Origin: CAYTZH01 sp964442285
GTDB lineage: Bacteria > Myxococcota_A > UBA9160 > JAFDET01
NCBI GenBank assembly: GCA_964442285.1
Contig: CAYTZH010000026.1
Span: 4,128 to 68,127, forward strand
Direction of reading: 5' to 3'
Length of the DNA: 64,000 bases
Within the stretch, counting starts at the first letter, position 1. Each line of letters opens with the position of its first letter. The translations under genes and the position numbers were made by a program. Below the pieces are notes generated by a model. The model was not told the DNA's origin and made no database searches. It saw nothing but the letters and a program-made list of their open reading frames with translations. This document shows, piece after piece, positions 30,873 through 40,702 of the stretch.

Positions 30873-32264
30873 TCAGCGCTGGGCCGCCAGGGCGTCGCCG
30901 TCGACCCAGGTGGCGTGGAAGCCGTAGGGCACGCGTCCGGGGATCCGGACCCGGGCGACCGGCGCCGCGCCGAAGTCCCGGGCGTCGACGACCACCAGCT
31001 CGTCGCGGCCCGTCCGCGCGTCGTGGACGAAGGTCAGCACCCAGCCGTCGTCCTCCTCGCGGCCGCCGGGCCGCGGGGCGAAGACGCCTTCCCCGCCCCG
31101 ACGCCCCGGGCCGAACGCGTGGTGCTCGGCCCGCCCCGTTGCGAGGTCGTACTTCAGGAGCCCGTCGAAGAGCGGTACCGCGGCCGGCTCCGACTGGAAG
31201 CGCGCGGCGTAGGCGTAGCGGGCGCGCCGACCGGTGCGGTCCTCGCGGATCCGCGGGAAGTCGCAGGCCACGTCGTCGAGGGGCTCTTCCTTCACGGCGC
31301 CGGTGGCCAGGTCGAATCGCCAGCGGAACAGTCGACCCAGGTTCGTGTCGGGCTGGGGCTCCGTGCCCTGCAGCACGTCCGTGGAGGGCATGCGGCAGGC
31401 GTCCAGGACCACGGTCTCGCCGTCCTCCCAGGCGTTGACCGTGTGCACGACGAAGCAGGGCGCGACCTCGAACCAGCGCACGTCCTGCGCGCGACCGAGC
31501 CGGGGGATCGCCCCGATCCGGGCCGGTCGTGCGGGCTCGAACGAGAAGGGGGGCTTGCCCTCGGCGAGCGCCTCCAGCCGGAACACGACCGGGAGGTCCA
31601 GGAGCAGCGCGTGGCGCTCGGTGATCGCCATGTCGTGGATCATGACCGGGACCTCGAGGTCGATCTCGGTCTGGTGCGCGATCCGGCCGTCGGGCGACAC
31701 CACGCCGTAGCGCAGAAAGGGCGGGAGGGGCGCATAGCCGATGAAGGCCATCTCTCCGGTCCCGGGGTCCACCTTGGGATGGGCGGTGAAGGGGCCCTCG
31801 AGCCGGCCGTCGAAGTCGTGGAGGCCGAGGGTCGACAGGTCGGGTGCGCGCACCGCGTGGGGCGGGCCGCCCTCCCAGGTGGCCAGCAGACGGCCGGCGT
31901 GGAAGACGAGCGCCGTGTTGGCCGTGTTCTTGAACGCGCCGTCCGGGTTGTCGAACTGGGGCATCTCGAACAGGCCCGTCCAGATGGCGTGACCCTCGGC
32001 GGACTCGCGCTCGAAGCCCCGGGTGCGGATCCAGCGGTTGCGGTACGAGGCCTTCCCGCCGCGCAGGTGCACGCCGTGGAGCATGCCGTCGCCGTCGAAC
32101 CAGTGGTAGTGGCCGGGCGGCGAGAACTGCGGGTTCGGACCGTTGCGGAGGAAGACGCCGTCGAGCTCGGCCGGCAGCTCGCCGATCACCTCGAGGTGCT
32201 CGAAGTCGCGCTCCTCGGGGACGGGCGCGAAGTTCCCGGCCAGGAAGGGGCTGATCTCGCTCAT
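30873..32264 (-). CDS. Carotenoid cleavage oxygenase family protein
   Basis: The 463-residue product is a seven-bladed beta-propeller oxygenase of the RPE65/CCD family, which cleaves carotenoids or related double bonds with non-haem iron. The four iron-binding histidines appear in TAHPKVDP, VMIHDMAIT, CFVVHTVNAWED and YGFHATWVDG. The N-terminus shows LDGVFLRNGPNPQFSPPGHY HWFDGDGMLHG. GGAGG precedes the ATG. In a phototroph, a substrate among its own carotenoids is possible, but stilbene-type substrates are also known for the family. Its neighbours do not indicate which. Confidence 0.88.
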   Translation of the reverse strand: MSEISPFLAGNFAPVPEERDFEHLEVIGELPAELDGVFLRNGPNPQFSPPGHYHWFDGDGMLHGVHLRGGKASYRNRWIRTRGFERESAEGHAIWTGLFEMPQFDNPDGAFKNTANTALVFHAGRLLATWEGGPPHAVRAPDLSTLGLHDFDGRLEGPFTAHPKVDPGTGEMAFIGYAPLPPFLRYGVVSPDGRIAHQTEIDLEVPVMIHDMAITERHALLLDLPVVFRLEALAEGKPPFSFEPARPARIGAIPRLGRAQDVRWFEVAPCFVVHTVNAWEDGETVVLDACRMPSTDVLQGTEPQPDTNLGRLFRWRFDLATGAVKEEPLDDVACDFPRIREDRTGRRARYAYAARFQSEPAAVPLFDGLLKYDLATGRAEHHAFGPGRRGGEGVFAPRPGGREEDDGWVLTFVHDARTGRDELVVVDARDFGAAPVARVRIPGRVPYGFHATWVDGDALAAQR

Positions 32265-32322
32265 GACGTCCTCCGGCTGCGCAACGACGGGCCGCGCACA
32301 GGATCGCCGGGGGCCCCGTGCG

Positions 32323-32351
32323 TTGTCAACGAACGCGCTGCCGCATAGGAT
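32323..32351 (+). promoter_or_regulatory. Sigma-70-like promoter of the EthD-type gene
   Basis: TTGTCA (32323-32328) and TAGGAT (32346-32351) are separated by the ideal 17 bases. The predicted transcription start falls at about 32358-32359, which coincides with an in-frame ATG 42 bases before the chosen GTG start. Confidence 0.55.
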
Positions 32352-32400
32352 GCGGCGGATGCAGCCGTCCGCTCCCGCCGCCGGACCTCGAGGAGACGCC

Positions 32401-33096
32401 GTGGAGAAGCTCGTGTACGTGGTGTGGGCGCCGGGAGATCCCGAGGCGCTGCTCGAGCGCCTGCGCGGACCGCTGGCGTCGCGCCTGCGCTCCGCGGGCG
32501 CCAGGCGCCTCGCGCTCAGCCTGGTGGACGCCGAGGCGAAGCGGGTCCAGCAGGCGCGCATCACGCGGCTGGACCCGCCGCCGGCCGGGATCGTCTGCCT
32601 GTGGCCGGCCTCGCCGGAGGCCCCGGCGGCCTGCACGTCGGTCCTGGGGGAGGCCTGCGCCCGGCTGGCCGGCTACCGGGTGACCGAGTCGGTGGCCCTG
32701 GAGAACACCACCCAGCGCGCGCCGCTCGGCGCGCGCACGCCGGGCATCAACATGGTGGCGCTCCTCGAGCGGCCCGAGCGTCTCGACCGCGAGGCCTGGA
32801 TCGCCCGCTGGCACGGCCCGCATCGGGCGGTGGCGCTCGAGACCCAGTGCACCTTCGGCTACGTGCGCAACGTGGTGGAGGAGGCCGTCACGCCCGACGC
32901 GCCGCCCTGGCGCGGCATCGTGGAGGAGCACTTTCCGGCGGACGCGGTCACCGACCCCATGAAGTGGTACCGGGCCGACGGCGACCCGGCCGTGCTGAAG
33001 GCCAACCTGGACCGCATGCTCGAGAGCTGTCGGGCCTTCCTCGACCTGGACCGGGTCGAGTCCCACCCCACGTCCGAGTACCGGCTCTCGGATTAG
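32401..33096 (+). CDS. EthD-domain protein
   Basis: The 231-residue protein has two ferredoxin-like halves. The first begins EKLVYVVWAPGDPEALLERL. The second carries the EthD pattern NMVALLERPERLDREAWIAR WHGPHRAVALETQCTFGYVR with W-H-G-P-H. EthD-type domains occur in small dimeric proteins of ring-compound and lipid catabolism. The C-terminal D-P-M-K-W-Y motif is typical of this subgroup. The GTG at 32401 follows GAGGAGA; an in-frame ATG at 32359 would give a leaderless form with 14 additional residues. It ends one base from the convergent DUF3501 gene. Confidence 0.77.
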   Translation: MEKLVYVVWAPGDPEALLERLRGPLASRLRSAGARRLALSLVDAEAKRVQQARITRLDPPPAGIVCLWPASPEAPAACTSVLGEACARLAGYRVTESVALENTTQRAPLGARTPGINMVALLERPERLDREAWIARWHGPHRAVALETQCTFGYVRNVVEEAVTPDAPPWRGIVEEHFPADAVTDPMKWYRADGDPAVLKANLDRMLESCRAFLDLDRVESHPTSEYRLSD

Positions 33097-34017
33097 CTAC
33101 GCCGCGCCGCCCACCACGTGCCAGCGCAGGCCCGTCTCCGCGTCGCCGCCCGCTGCGGCCTCGCCGATCCGGGTGGCGATGCGACAGCTGCCGTGCTGGC
33201 GCACCACCTCGGCCGCCACCTCCCGCACCACCCGCTGCAGGGCCAGGAGCAGCGCGTCGTCGGCGTCGAAGAGCGAGGCCGGGGGAGCCTCCGGCTCCAC
33301 CAGCAGGTGGCCCGGGCCGGCGGGGCGCAGGGGGCGGACCACCCGCACCCCGTCCCGGGCGAGCACGATGCGGTCGGCGGGGCCGCTGGCCGCCTCGGCG
33401 GCTGCGGCGATGTCCGCGGCGGTGAGCAGCGGCGCCGGCTCCCCGGCCAGGTCCTCCCGCAGGCTGCGGCGCACCCCGGGCGAGAGCACGGTCTCCGCGG
33501 CGTAGGCCGGGTGGTCCACCACGAGGCACACGGTCTCCGCCTCGTCGGCGAAGCGCGCGACCTGGTCCGGCGTGAGCCGGAAGCGCAGATAGTGGACCGC
33601 CGAGATCCGGTCCTCCTCCATCTGTTGCGGATCGAAGGCGGCGGCGACGGCCTCGTCGCCGATCCGGAGCGCCAGGTGCTCGTCGATGCCGAGCAGGCGG
33701 TCGAGCTCGGGCCGGATCTCGGCCGCGTCGGTGATCTCGATGAAGAGGGTGGCGGAGAGCTCGCCGTCGCCGGGCATCAGGGCGTTGTAGACGTCGATCT
33801 CGGCCTGCACGCGCTCCCGCGCCTCGATCCGCTCGATGCGGCACATCTCCTGGATCTGGAAGCGGAGGGTCTCGCGGTTCTCGAAGACCAGGGTGAGCTT
33901 CTCACCGAGCGCGACCCGGCGCCGGGTCTTGAGGTCGATCACCCGCTGCCGGAAGCGCGGACGCAGGCGCTCGTAGGCCGCGTTCGGAGCGATCTCGTCG
34001 AGGGCGAGCGGCCTCAT
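33097..34017 (-). CDS. DUF3501 protein with C-terminal HIT-like extension
   Basis: Residues 1-190 match DUF3501, beginning MRPLALDEIAPNAAYERLRP and including TLVFENRETLRFQIQEMCRI ERIEA and DAEIRPELDRLLGIDEH. The family is almost always next to a rubrerythrin and an iron-sulfur protein, as here, but its role is unknown. Residues 210-306 look like a degraded HIT nucleotide-binding domain: GPGHLLVEPEAPPASLFDAD, then LLLALQRVVREVAAEVVRQH, ending LRWHVVGG. The catalytic HxHxH is missing. The ATG overlaps the Fe-S gene stop (ATGA). The fusion is unusual and is my inference. Confidence 0.72.
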   Translation of the reverse strand: MRPLALDEIAPNAAYERLRPRFRQRVIDLKTRRRVALGEKLTLVFENRETLRFQIQEMCRIERIEARERVQAEIDVYNALMPGDGELSATLFIEITDAAEIRPELDRLLGIDEHLALRIGDEAVAAAFDPQQMEEDRISAVHYLRFRLTPDQVARFADEAETVCLVVDHPAYAAETVLSPGVRRSLREDLAGEPAPLLTAADIAAAAEAASGPADRIVLARDGVRVVRPLRPAGPGHLLVEPEAPPASLFDADDALLLALQRVVREVAAEVVRQHGSCRIATRIGEAAAGGDAETGLRWHVVGGAA

Positions 34018-35321
34018 CCGGCGCCCGGGAGCGGCTCCGACGAGAGGCCGAGTGCATGGCGCAGCAGCACCACCGGATGGACGGCGGTCCGGCCCAGACC
34101 CTCCTGGATCCGCAGCGCGGAGAGCGGACAGTCGGTCGAGACGTGGTCGGCCTCCGCCTCGCGGATCCGGTCGAGCATCTTGCGCGCCACCTTCATGGAC
34201 TCCTCGTGGAAGCGAGCCTGCATGCCCCAGGTGCCGTCGACCCCTGAACAGGCGTCGACGAGCTCCACCTCCGCGCCGACCCAGCGCAGCAGGTCCCGGC
34301 TGCGGAAGCCGATGTTCTGGTGGCGCAGGTGGCAGGGCGCCTGGTAGGCCACGCGGCCGAGAGGCGCCGGCGCCTCGGGCTTCGCGAGCTTCTTCTCCTT
34401 CGCCAGCGCGTAGACGTGCTCCATCAGGTCGCGGGTCGACGCGGCCACCCGGCGGGCGGCGTCGCTCTCCAGGAGCCTCGGGTACTCCTCCTTGAGCATC
34501 AGCGAGCAGGAGGGACCCGGCGCGACGATCACCGCGCCCGCGTCCACGTGGGGCAGCAGGTCGGCCACGTTGCGCTCGGCGTTCGCGCGGGCGCTGTCGA
34601 GGTCGCCGGTGTCCGTGAAGGGCATCCCGCAGCAGCGCCCGTAGCAGAGCTCCACCCGCACGCCGGCGTGCTCCAGCACCTCGACGGCGGCGCGCCCGGC
34701 GAGGGGATCGCTGTAGTTCACGCTGCAGGTGGTGAAGAGCACGGCGGTTCCGGCGCGTCCGTCGCCCCGGGGGCCCCGGGCCGCGAACCAGCGGTCCACG
34801 GTCTCGTGGTAGTACGACGGCAGCACCCAGTCGCGGTGGATGCCGACGGTCTTCTCCATCAGGACCCGCGAGGCGCGATTGCGGTTGGCGAAGTTGAGCA
34901 GGGGCGCCGCGGCCGTGCCCACCCTCCCGAGCAGGTCGGTGCGGGTCGTCAGCTTGCGGGCGAAGGGCGTCCCGTCCCGCCGGGCGCGGGCGAGCTGCTG
35001 GCGGCGCATCAGCGCCGGGAAGTCCACGTCCCACTCGTGGGGCGGCGTGTAGGGGCAGTGGTTGTAGCAGAGCTTGCAGTGGAAGCAGAGCTCGTTGACC
35101 CGGTCGAATCCCTCCCGGGTGACGCCCTCGATCTCGCGGTCGGTGGCGTCGACGAGCTCGAAGAGCTTGGGGAAGGACGGGCAGAGCGGCAGGCAGCGCC
35201 GGCACTGGTGGCAGATCTCCCCGACCCGGCGCAGCTCGCGTTCGAGCTTGGCCGGGTCGAGGTAATCCGGATCCGCATAGCTCCACTCCTCGGAGGGGAG
35301 CTCGGGCGGCGGGACCTTCAC
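34014..35321 (-). CDS. GlpC/HdrD-like iron-sulfur oxidoreductase subunit
   Basis: The 435-residue product has two [4Fe-4S] ferredoxin motifs near the N-terminus (C37-x2-C40-x2-C43-x3-C47 and C79-x2-C82-x2-C85-x3-C89). Two CCG-type domains follow, with CYGRCCGMPF and the more divergent PCHLRHQNIGF ... DACSGVDGTWG. This is the architecture of GlpC, LutA and HdrD subunits that pass electrons to quinones or thiols. No membrane helix is seen. It lies 12 bases downstream of rubrerythrin and overlaps DUF3501. The three genes recur together in other bacteria, suggesting a peroxide- or oxygen-defence electron chain, but the partner is unproven. Confidence 0.85.
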   Translation of the reverse strand: MKVPPPELPSEEWSYADPDYLDPAKLERELRRVGEICHQCRRCLPLCPSFPKLFELVDATDREIEGVTREGFDRVNELCFHCKLCYNHCPYTPPHEWDVDFPALMRRQQLARARRDGTPFARKLTTRTDLLGRVGTAAAPLLNFANRNRASRVLMEKTVGIHRDWVLPSYYHETVDRWFAARGPRGDGRAGTAVLFTTCSVNYSDPLAGRAAVEVLEHAGVRVELCYGRCCGMPFTDTGDLDSARANAERNVADLLPHVDAGAVIVAPGPSCSLMLKEEYPRLLESDAARRVAASTRDLMEHVYALAKEKKLAKPEAPAPLGRVAYQAPCHLRHQNIGFRSRDLLRWVGAEVELVDACSGVDGTWGMQARFHEESMKVARKMLDRIREAEADHVSTDCPLSALRIQEGLGRTAVHPVVLLRHALGLSSEPLPGAG

Positions 35322-35333
35322 CGGGCCCCGCGC

Positions 35334-35759
<426 letters not shown>

Positions 35760-35862
35760 GAAATCTCCTCCTGGATCGGCGCCGGAGCGCATCGTCGGGG
35801 GCGCCGGGCTTCGGGCTCGCAAAGTACGTCATAGACTCCCGGAAGACCAGCGAGGAGAGAGC

Positions 35863-37266
35863 ATGTCCGAGACGTCGGCCCCGCCCACACGCGTGGAGCG
35901 GGATTCCATGGGCGAGGTCCGGGTGCCGGCCGACGCCCTCTGGGGCGCCTCCACCCAGCGCGCCGTCGAGAACTTCCCGGTGAGCGGGCAGCCGCTGCCC
36001 CCCGCCTTCCTGCGGGCCCTGGGCTTCGTGAAGGAGGTGTCCGCGGCGACCAACCAGGAGCTCGGCGTGCTCGACCCGGAGCGTGCCGTGGCGATCCGCC
36101 AGGCCGCCCGGGAGATCGCCATGGGGGGCCACGTGGAGCAGTTCCCGGTCGACGTCTTCCAGACCGGCTCCGGAACCTCCACCAACATGAACGCCAACGA
36201 GGTGATCGCCCGGCGGGCCATGCAGCTGCTGGGCGACGGGTGCCCCGTGCATCCCAACGACCACGTGAACGCCAGCCAGTCGTCCAACGACGTCATCCCC
36301 ACGGCACTCCACGTGGCCGCCCGCCGCGAGATCCACCGCCGGCTCCTCCCCGCACTGGCCGGGCTGCACGAGGCCCTGCTCGAGCGGGCGGGGGCCTTCG
36401 ACGGCGTGGTGAAGCTGGGTCGGACCCATCTGATGGATGCGGTGCCCGTGCGGCTCGGCCAGGAGGTCCGGGGCTGGGCGCGGCAGGTGGAGCTCGGCGG
36501 GGCGCGGGTGGCGGCCGCGAGCGAGGAGCTGGCGGAGGTCCCCCTGGGCGGAACCGCCGTCGGCACCGGCCTGAACTGCCCGCCGGGCTTCGCGCGCCGG
36601 GCCGTGGATCGGCTGTGCCGGCGCACGGAGCTGCGCTTCCGGCGCGCCGGGGACCCCTTCGAGGCCCAGGGGGCGCGGGACGCCGCGGTCCAGGCCAGCG
36701 CCGCCCTCCGCACCCTGGCGATCTCCCTGGCGAAGATCGCCGGCGACGTACGGCTGCTGGGCTCCGGCCCCCGGGCCGGCCTCGCCGAGCTGCGGCTGCC
36801 TGCGGTCCAGCCGGGCTCGTCGATCATGCCCGGCAAGGTGAACCCGGTGATCTGCGAGTCGGTGATCCAGGTGGCCGCCCAGGTGGTCGGCAACGACGCC
36901 GCCATCGCCGTGGCGGGGCTGGGCGGGCAGCTCGAGCTGAACGCCAACGTCCCGCTCATCGCGCGCAACCTGCTGGAATCCATCGCGCTGCTCGCGAACG
37001 GGGCCCGGATCTTCGAGGCGCGCTGCATCCGCGGGCTCGCGGTGGACGCGGAGCGGGCGACCGCCCTGGCGGAGGGCAGCCTCGCCATGGCCACCCCCCT
37101 GGCGGCGGCGCTGGGCTACGACGCCGCGGCCGCCCTGGCCCACGAGGCCTTCGAGTCCGGACGCAGCGTGCGGGAGGTGGCCGTCGCCCGACAGGTGCTC
37201 GACGCCGCCGAGCTGGAGCGGCTGCTCGATCCGGCCCGGCTGGCCGGAGACGCCGAGCCGGAGTAG
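35863..37266 (+). CDS. fumC: Class II fumarate hydratase
   Basis: FumC interconverts fumarate and malate without an iron-sulfur cluster. The 467-residue enzyme has the family signature SSIMPGKVNPVICESVIQVA, GSGTSTNMNANEVIARRA, the HPNDHVNASQSSNDVIPTA segment and GRTHLMDAVPVRLGQEVRGW. The start fits MSETSAPPTRVERDSMGEVR with GGAGAG upstream. Oxygen-stable fumarase beside a peroxide-defence protein is consistent with coping with oxygen. It stands alone on the + strand between two minus-strand groups. Confidence 0.93.
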   Translation: MSETSAPPTRVERDSMGEVRVPADALWGASTQRAVENFPVSGQPLPPAFLRALGFVKEVSAATNQELGVLDPERAVAIRQAAREIAMGGHVEQFPVDVFQTGSGTSTNMNANEVIARRAMQLLGDGCPVHPNDHVNASQSSNDVIPTALHVAARREIHRRLLPALAGLHEALLERAGAFDGVVKLGRTHLMDAVPVRLGQEVRGWARQVELGGARVAAASEELAEVPLGGTAVGTGLNCPPGFARRAVDRLCRRTELRFRRAGDPFEAQGARDAAVQASAALRTLAISLAKIAGDVRLLGSGPRAGLAELRLPAVQPGSSIMPGKVNPVICESVIQVAAQVVGNDAAIAVAGLGGQLELNANVPLIARNLLESIALLANGARIFEARCIRGLAVDAERATALAEGSLAMATPLAAALGYDAAAALAHEAFESGRSVREVAVARQVLDAAELERLLDPARLAGDAEPE

Positions 37267-37329
37267 GACGCGGCCCAGGACGGGGGCCGGTGGTGAGCGG
37301 ACCTGGTGAGCCCCGACGCGAGCCGGCGC

Positions 37330-37770
37330 TCAGCGGACCCGGCGGCTGGCCTGGCGCGCGCCGAGGAGGCGGTAGAGGTCCTGCGGGCGGAACGGCTTGG
37401 CGAGGAAGGGGGCGGGATCCCGGGGATCCAGCAGCCGGTCCCGCGCGTCGCGCTCCTCGAGGCCGCTGCTCAACACCACGTGGAGGTCGGGTCGCTCGCG
37501 GCGAATCCACCCCAGCAGCTCGGCCGTGGGGGATCCCCGCAGCACGAGGTCGAGCAGCACCACGCGGATGCTGCCGACCGGCGACCGCTCCAGCAGCCCG
37601 ATCGCCGTCCGCGTGTCGCCGGCCTCCGCGACCCGCCAGCCCACGCGTCGGGCCATGCGGTCCACGCAGCGGCGGAGCAGGGCCTCGTCGTCGACGACGA
37701 GGAGGATCGGGATGAGGGTGTCCGGTGCGACGGGCGGGGGGGCGGCGGCGATCCGGGGCAGCGCGCGCAT
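37330..37770 (-). CDS. Single-domain response regulator
   Basis: The 146-residue receiver domain shows LLVVDDEALLRR (acidic pair), the phosphorylated Asp in VVLLDLVLRG, SS in VVLSSGLEE, and the Lys in FLAKPFRPQDLYRLL. There is no output domain, so it would act through protein contacts, as in phosphorelays or CheY-like control. No kinase gene is adjacent. Upstream, an 8-bp inverted repeat (CATCGGGC at 37806 and GCCCGATG at 37827) of unclear meaning occupies part of the 149-base gap to the CaiB gene. Confidence 0.85.
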   Translation of the reverse strand: MRALPRIAAAPPPVAPDTLIPILLVVDDEALLRRCVDRMARRVGWRVAEAGDTRTAIGLLERSPVGSIRVVLLDLVLRGSPTAELLGWIRRERPDLHVVLSSGLEERDARDRLLDPRDPAPFLAKPFRPQDLYRLLGARQASRRVR

Positions 37771-37919
37771 GGAGACCGCAAGCTAGCCAGCGACGATCCC
37801 CGTGCCATCGGGCGATCCTCCCTGGTGCCCGATGCGAAGCCCGATCGGAAGCAGGAGAAAGCCCCCCTTGCGGATCGCTGTCGGGCGTGTGCCAGCCGCC
37901 GCGCCGGATGCTGCTCGCC

Positions 37920-39149
37920 TCAGAGCGCGCCGCTCTCCCGCAGGCGGCGGCGGGCGTCCTCGTCGTATCCGAGCTCGGCGAGCAGCTCCTCGGTGTCGGC
38001 GCCGAGGGCGGGCGGGCCGCGACGGATCCCCGACGGCGTGCGCGAGAGCTTGGCCGCCGGGCCCACGAGGGGCGCGCGGGTGCCGTCCTCCAACGCCACC
38101 GGCTGGAGCATCTCCCGCGCCTCCACGTGGGGGTCCCGCGCGGCCTCCGCGTAGGTTCGGACCGGCGCCGCCGGAAGGCCGGCATTGCGGAAGATGGTGA
38201 GGACCTCGTCGCTGGTGCGGGCCGCCATCCAGGCGGCGACCAGGGCGTTCACCTCCTCGCGGTGCGCCACCCGGGCCGGGCCCGTGGCGTAGTCGGGATG
38301 CTCGGCGAGCTCGGGTCGGGCCAGCAGCTGGGCGAGCCGGCGCCAGTGGCTGTCGAGGAGGATGCCCGCCATCACGAAGCCGTCCTGGGTGCGGAAGGCC
38401 CGGGCCGGCGCGGCGACGCGGAAGTCGTTGCCCATGCGCGGCAGGGGGTCGCCCATGGCCGCGAGGGTGGGGTAGCCGGTGGACTGGAAGAGCAGGGCGT
38501 CGAGCAGGGAGACGTCCACGTGCTGTCCCTCCCCGGTCCGCGCGCGGTGGTTCAGGGCGGCCAGGGCCGCCAGGGCGCCGTGCAGGCCGCCGAGGTCGTC
38601 GGCCAGGAAGGTGGGCGACTTCACCGGCCCGCCCTCCGGGTCGCCGTTCAGGGAGAGGAACCCGCTGGCGGCCTGGGCCAGGGGGTCGTAGCCGGGCCGG
38701 TCTGCGTCGGGGCCCCACTGGCCCCAGCCCGTGATCGAGACGTAGATCACGCGCGGGTTCAGCCGGGCCACGTCCGCATAGCCCACCCCCCAGCCCTCCG
38801 CCGTGCCGGGGCGGAAGTTCTCCACCACGATGTCGGCGCCGCCCGCCAGCCGCAGGAAGACCTCCCGGGCGTCTGGGTGGTGCAGGTCGAGGCACAGGCT
38901 GCGCTTGTTGCGGTTCAGGGTCGCGTGCATGAACGAGACCGGCGGATCGGTGCCCGGCAGGAAGGGCGGCGAGCGACGCGCCACCTCGCCGTCGGGGTGC
39001 TCCACCTTGACCACGTCGGCGCCGAAGTCGGCGAGCAGGCAGCCGCACAGGGGGCCCGCCCAGGTGGTGGTCAGCTCCACCACCCGCACCCCCGCCAGCG
39101 CGCCGACGCCGTCCGTGCGCGCGCCGCGGTAGAACGTCTCCCGGTCCAT
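37920..39149 (-). CDS. CaiB/BaiF-type CoA transferase
   Basis: The 409-residue class III CoA transferase has the family opening LAGVRVVELTTTWAGPLCGC LLADFGADVVKVEHPDGEVA. The catalytic Asp is in PTFLADDLGGLHGALAALAA, and it has RTGEGQHVDVSLLDALLFQ and the C-terminal small domain (PAAPVRTYAEAARDPHVEAR). It transfers CoA between carboxylic acids; the substrate is unknown. The ATG overlaps the trkH stop (ATGA), although the two functions do not obviously belong together. Confidence 0.9.
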   Translation of the reverse strand: MDRETFYRGARTDGVGALAGVRVVELTTTWAGPLCGCLLADFGADVVKVEHPDGEVARRSPPFLPGTDPPVSFMHATLNRNKRSLCLDLHHPDAREVFLRLAGGADIVVENFRPGTAEGWGVGYADVARLNPRVIYVSITGWGQWGPDADRPGYDPLAQAASGFLSLNGDPEGGPVKSPTFLADDLGGLHGALAALAALNHRARTGEGQHVDVSLLDALLFQSTGYPTLAAMGDPLPRMGNDFRVAAPARAFRTQDGFVMAGILLDSHWRRLAQLLARPELAEHPDYATGPARVAHREEVNALVAAWMAARTSDEVLTIFRNAGLPAAPVRTYAEAARDPHVEAREMLQPVALEDGTRAPLVGPAAKLSRTPSGIRRGPPALGADTEELLAELGYDEDARRRLRESGAL

Positions 39150-40579
39150 CACCGGCGCCAGAACCCCCGCTGCAGCAGCACCAGCACCGTGAAGATCTCG
39201 AGCCGGCCCGCCACCATGCAGGCCGCCAGGGCGAGCTTCACGTAGCCCGGGAGGTGGGCGTAGTTGTCCGTCGGTCCCACCTCGCCGAGACCCGGGCCGA
39301 TGTTGCTCACCGCGCTCACCGAGGCGGATACGCAGGTCACCAGGTCGTAGCCGGCGGTCGCGACCACGGCGGTGGCCGCGGCGACGAGCAGGATGTAGGC
39401 CACGAGGAAGGCGGTGGTCGCGTTCATCACCTCCGCACCCACCGGCCGCCCTCCGTACTTCACGTGCTGGATGGCGTGGGGGTGGATGCCCCGGTGCAGA
39501 TTCGCCCGCAGGGCGCGCACCAGCAGCAGGGCGCGCAGGCTCTTGAAGCCGCCCGAGGTGGAGCCGGCCATCCCGCCCAGCACCATCAGCAGCACCAGCA
39601 CCAGCTGGGTGAGCTCCGGCCAGCGCTCGAAGTCGACGCTGCCCAGGCCGGTCGTGGTGATGATGGACACCACCTGGAAGACGGCCTTGCGCAGGGGGCC
39701 GTCCGGGGTGTCGGCGGCGATGAGCCAGGCGAGCAGGCCCGACGCCACGGCGATGGTGAGCAGGAAGTAGCGGAGCTCCGCGTCGCGGAACGCCCGGCCT
39801 GCGCGGCCGGCGAGCACCTGGTAGTGGAGCACGAAGTTGATGCCGCCGAGCAGCATGAAGAAGCTCACGATCCACTCGACCCCGGCGTTCTGGAAGGCCG
39901 CGACGGAGGCGTCGCGGGTGGAGAACCCGCCCGTGGACAGGGTGCTGAAGGCGTGGCAGGCGGCGTCGAAGGCGTCGAGTCCTGCGAGCCAGAGGCCGGC
40001 GAAGGCGGCTCCGGTGAAGCCCGCGTAGATGAGCCAGAGTCGCCGCGCCGTCACCGAGATGCGCGGGGTGAGCTTGCTCGCCACCGGACCCGGCACCTCG
40101 GCCTTGAAGAGCTGCATGCCGCCGATCCCGAGCAGCGGCAGGATGGCCACGGCGAAGACGATGATGCCCATCCCGCCGAGCCACTGGCTGAGGGAGCGCC
40201 AGAGCAGCAGGCCCCGGGGTGCGTGGTCGAGACCGCTGAGCACGGTCGCTCCGGTGGTCGTGAAGCCGGAGACCGACTCGAACAGGGCGTCCACCGGCTG
40301 GAGCTGGTCCGTGAGCAGATAGGGCAGGGCCCCGAACAGCGACGCCAGCAGCCAGGCCCCGGTGACCACCACGAAGCCGTCCCGGGCGCGCAGGCGCCGA
40401 TCCGGCGTGCGTCCCGACAGGCCCAGGGGCAGGCCGAACACCACGGCCACGCACGCGCTCGCGACGTAGGGGACGGCGGGCTCGCCGTAGAGCAGCGCGA
40501 CGCTCGCGGGCAGCAGCTGGACGGCGCCCAGGCCCACCAGCAGCCAGCCGAGGATCTGCATGTCGAGGAGCGGGTTCAT
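39149..40579 (-). CDS. trkH: TrkH-family potassium uptake protein
   Basis: The 476-residue membrane protein has four M-P-M repeats with the selectivity-filter glycines in SVSGFTTTGATVL, AFSTLSTGGFSTRD, VVSIITTTGLGSVD and SVSAVSNIGPGLG. The gating segment LGGMAGSTSGGFKSLRALLL is present. TrkH needs a TrkA-type regulatory subunit, which is not in this window. Its length is normal. The region upstream (40580-40702) shows no other gene. Confidence 0.9.
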   Translation of the reverse strand: MNPLLDMQILGWLLVGLGAVQLLPASVALLYGEPAVPYVASACVAVVFGLPLGLSGRTPDRRLRARDGFVVVTGAWLLASLFGALPYLLTDQLQPVDALFESVSGFTTTGATVLSGLDHAPRGLLLWRSLSQWLGGMGIIVFAVAILPLLGIGGMQLFKAEVPGPVASKLTPRISVTARRLWLIYAGFTGAAFAGLWLAGLDAFDAACHAFSTLSTGGFSTRDASVAAFQNAGVEWIVSFFMLLGGINFVLHYQVLAGRAGRAFRDAELRYFLLTIAVASGLLAWLIAADTPDGPLRKAVFQVVSIITTTGLGSVDFERWPELTQLVLVLLMVLGGMAGSTSGGFKSLRALLLVRALRANLHRGIHPHAIQHVKYGGRPVGAEVMNATTAFLVAYILLVAAATAVVATAGYDLVTCVSASVSAVSNIGPGLGEVGPTDNYAHLPGYVKLALAACMVAGRLEIFTVLVLLQRGFWRR

Positions 40580-40702
40580 GCCTACGAGCCGGTCGCCTCC
40601 ATCCCCCCGGCCCGGTGCGGGCAGCGGGCGGCGCAGTCGGGAGGAAGGGCATCGGGCCGCGTGCGGGAGAGGGAGCCTGGGCGGGCGCGGCAGCGAACGG
40701 CG

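Noticed and set aside
37806..37834. 8-bp inverted repeat upstream of the response regulator as a terminator
   Set aside because: The loop is long, there is no T-tract, and either strand could be meant; too weak for a feature.
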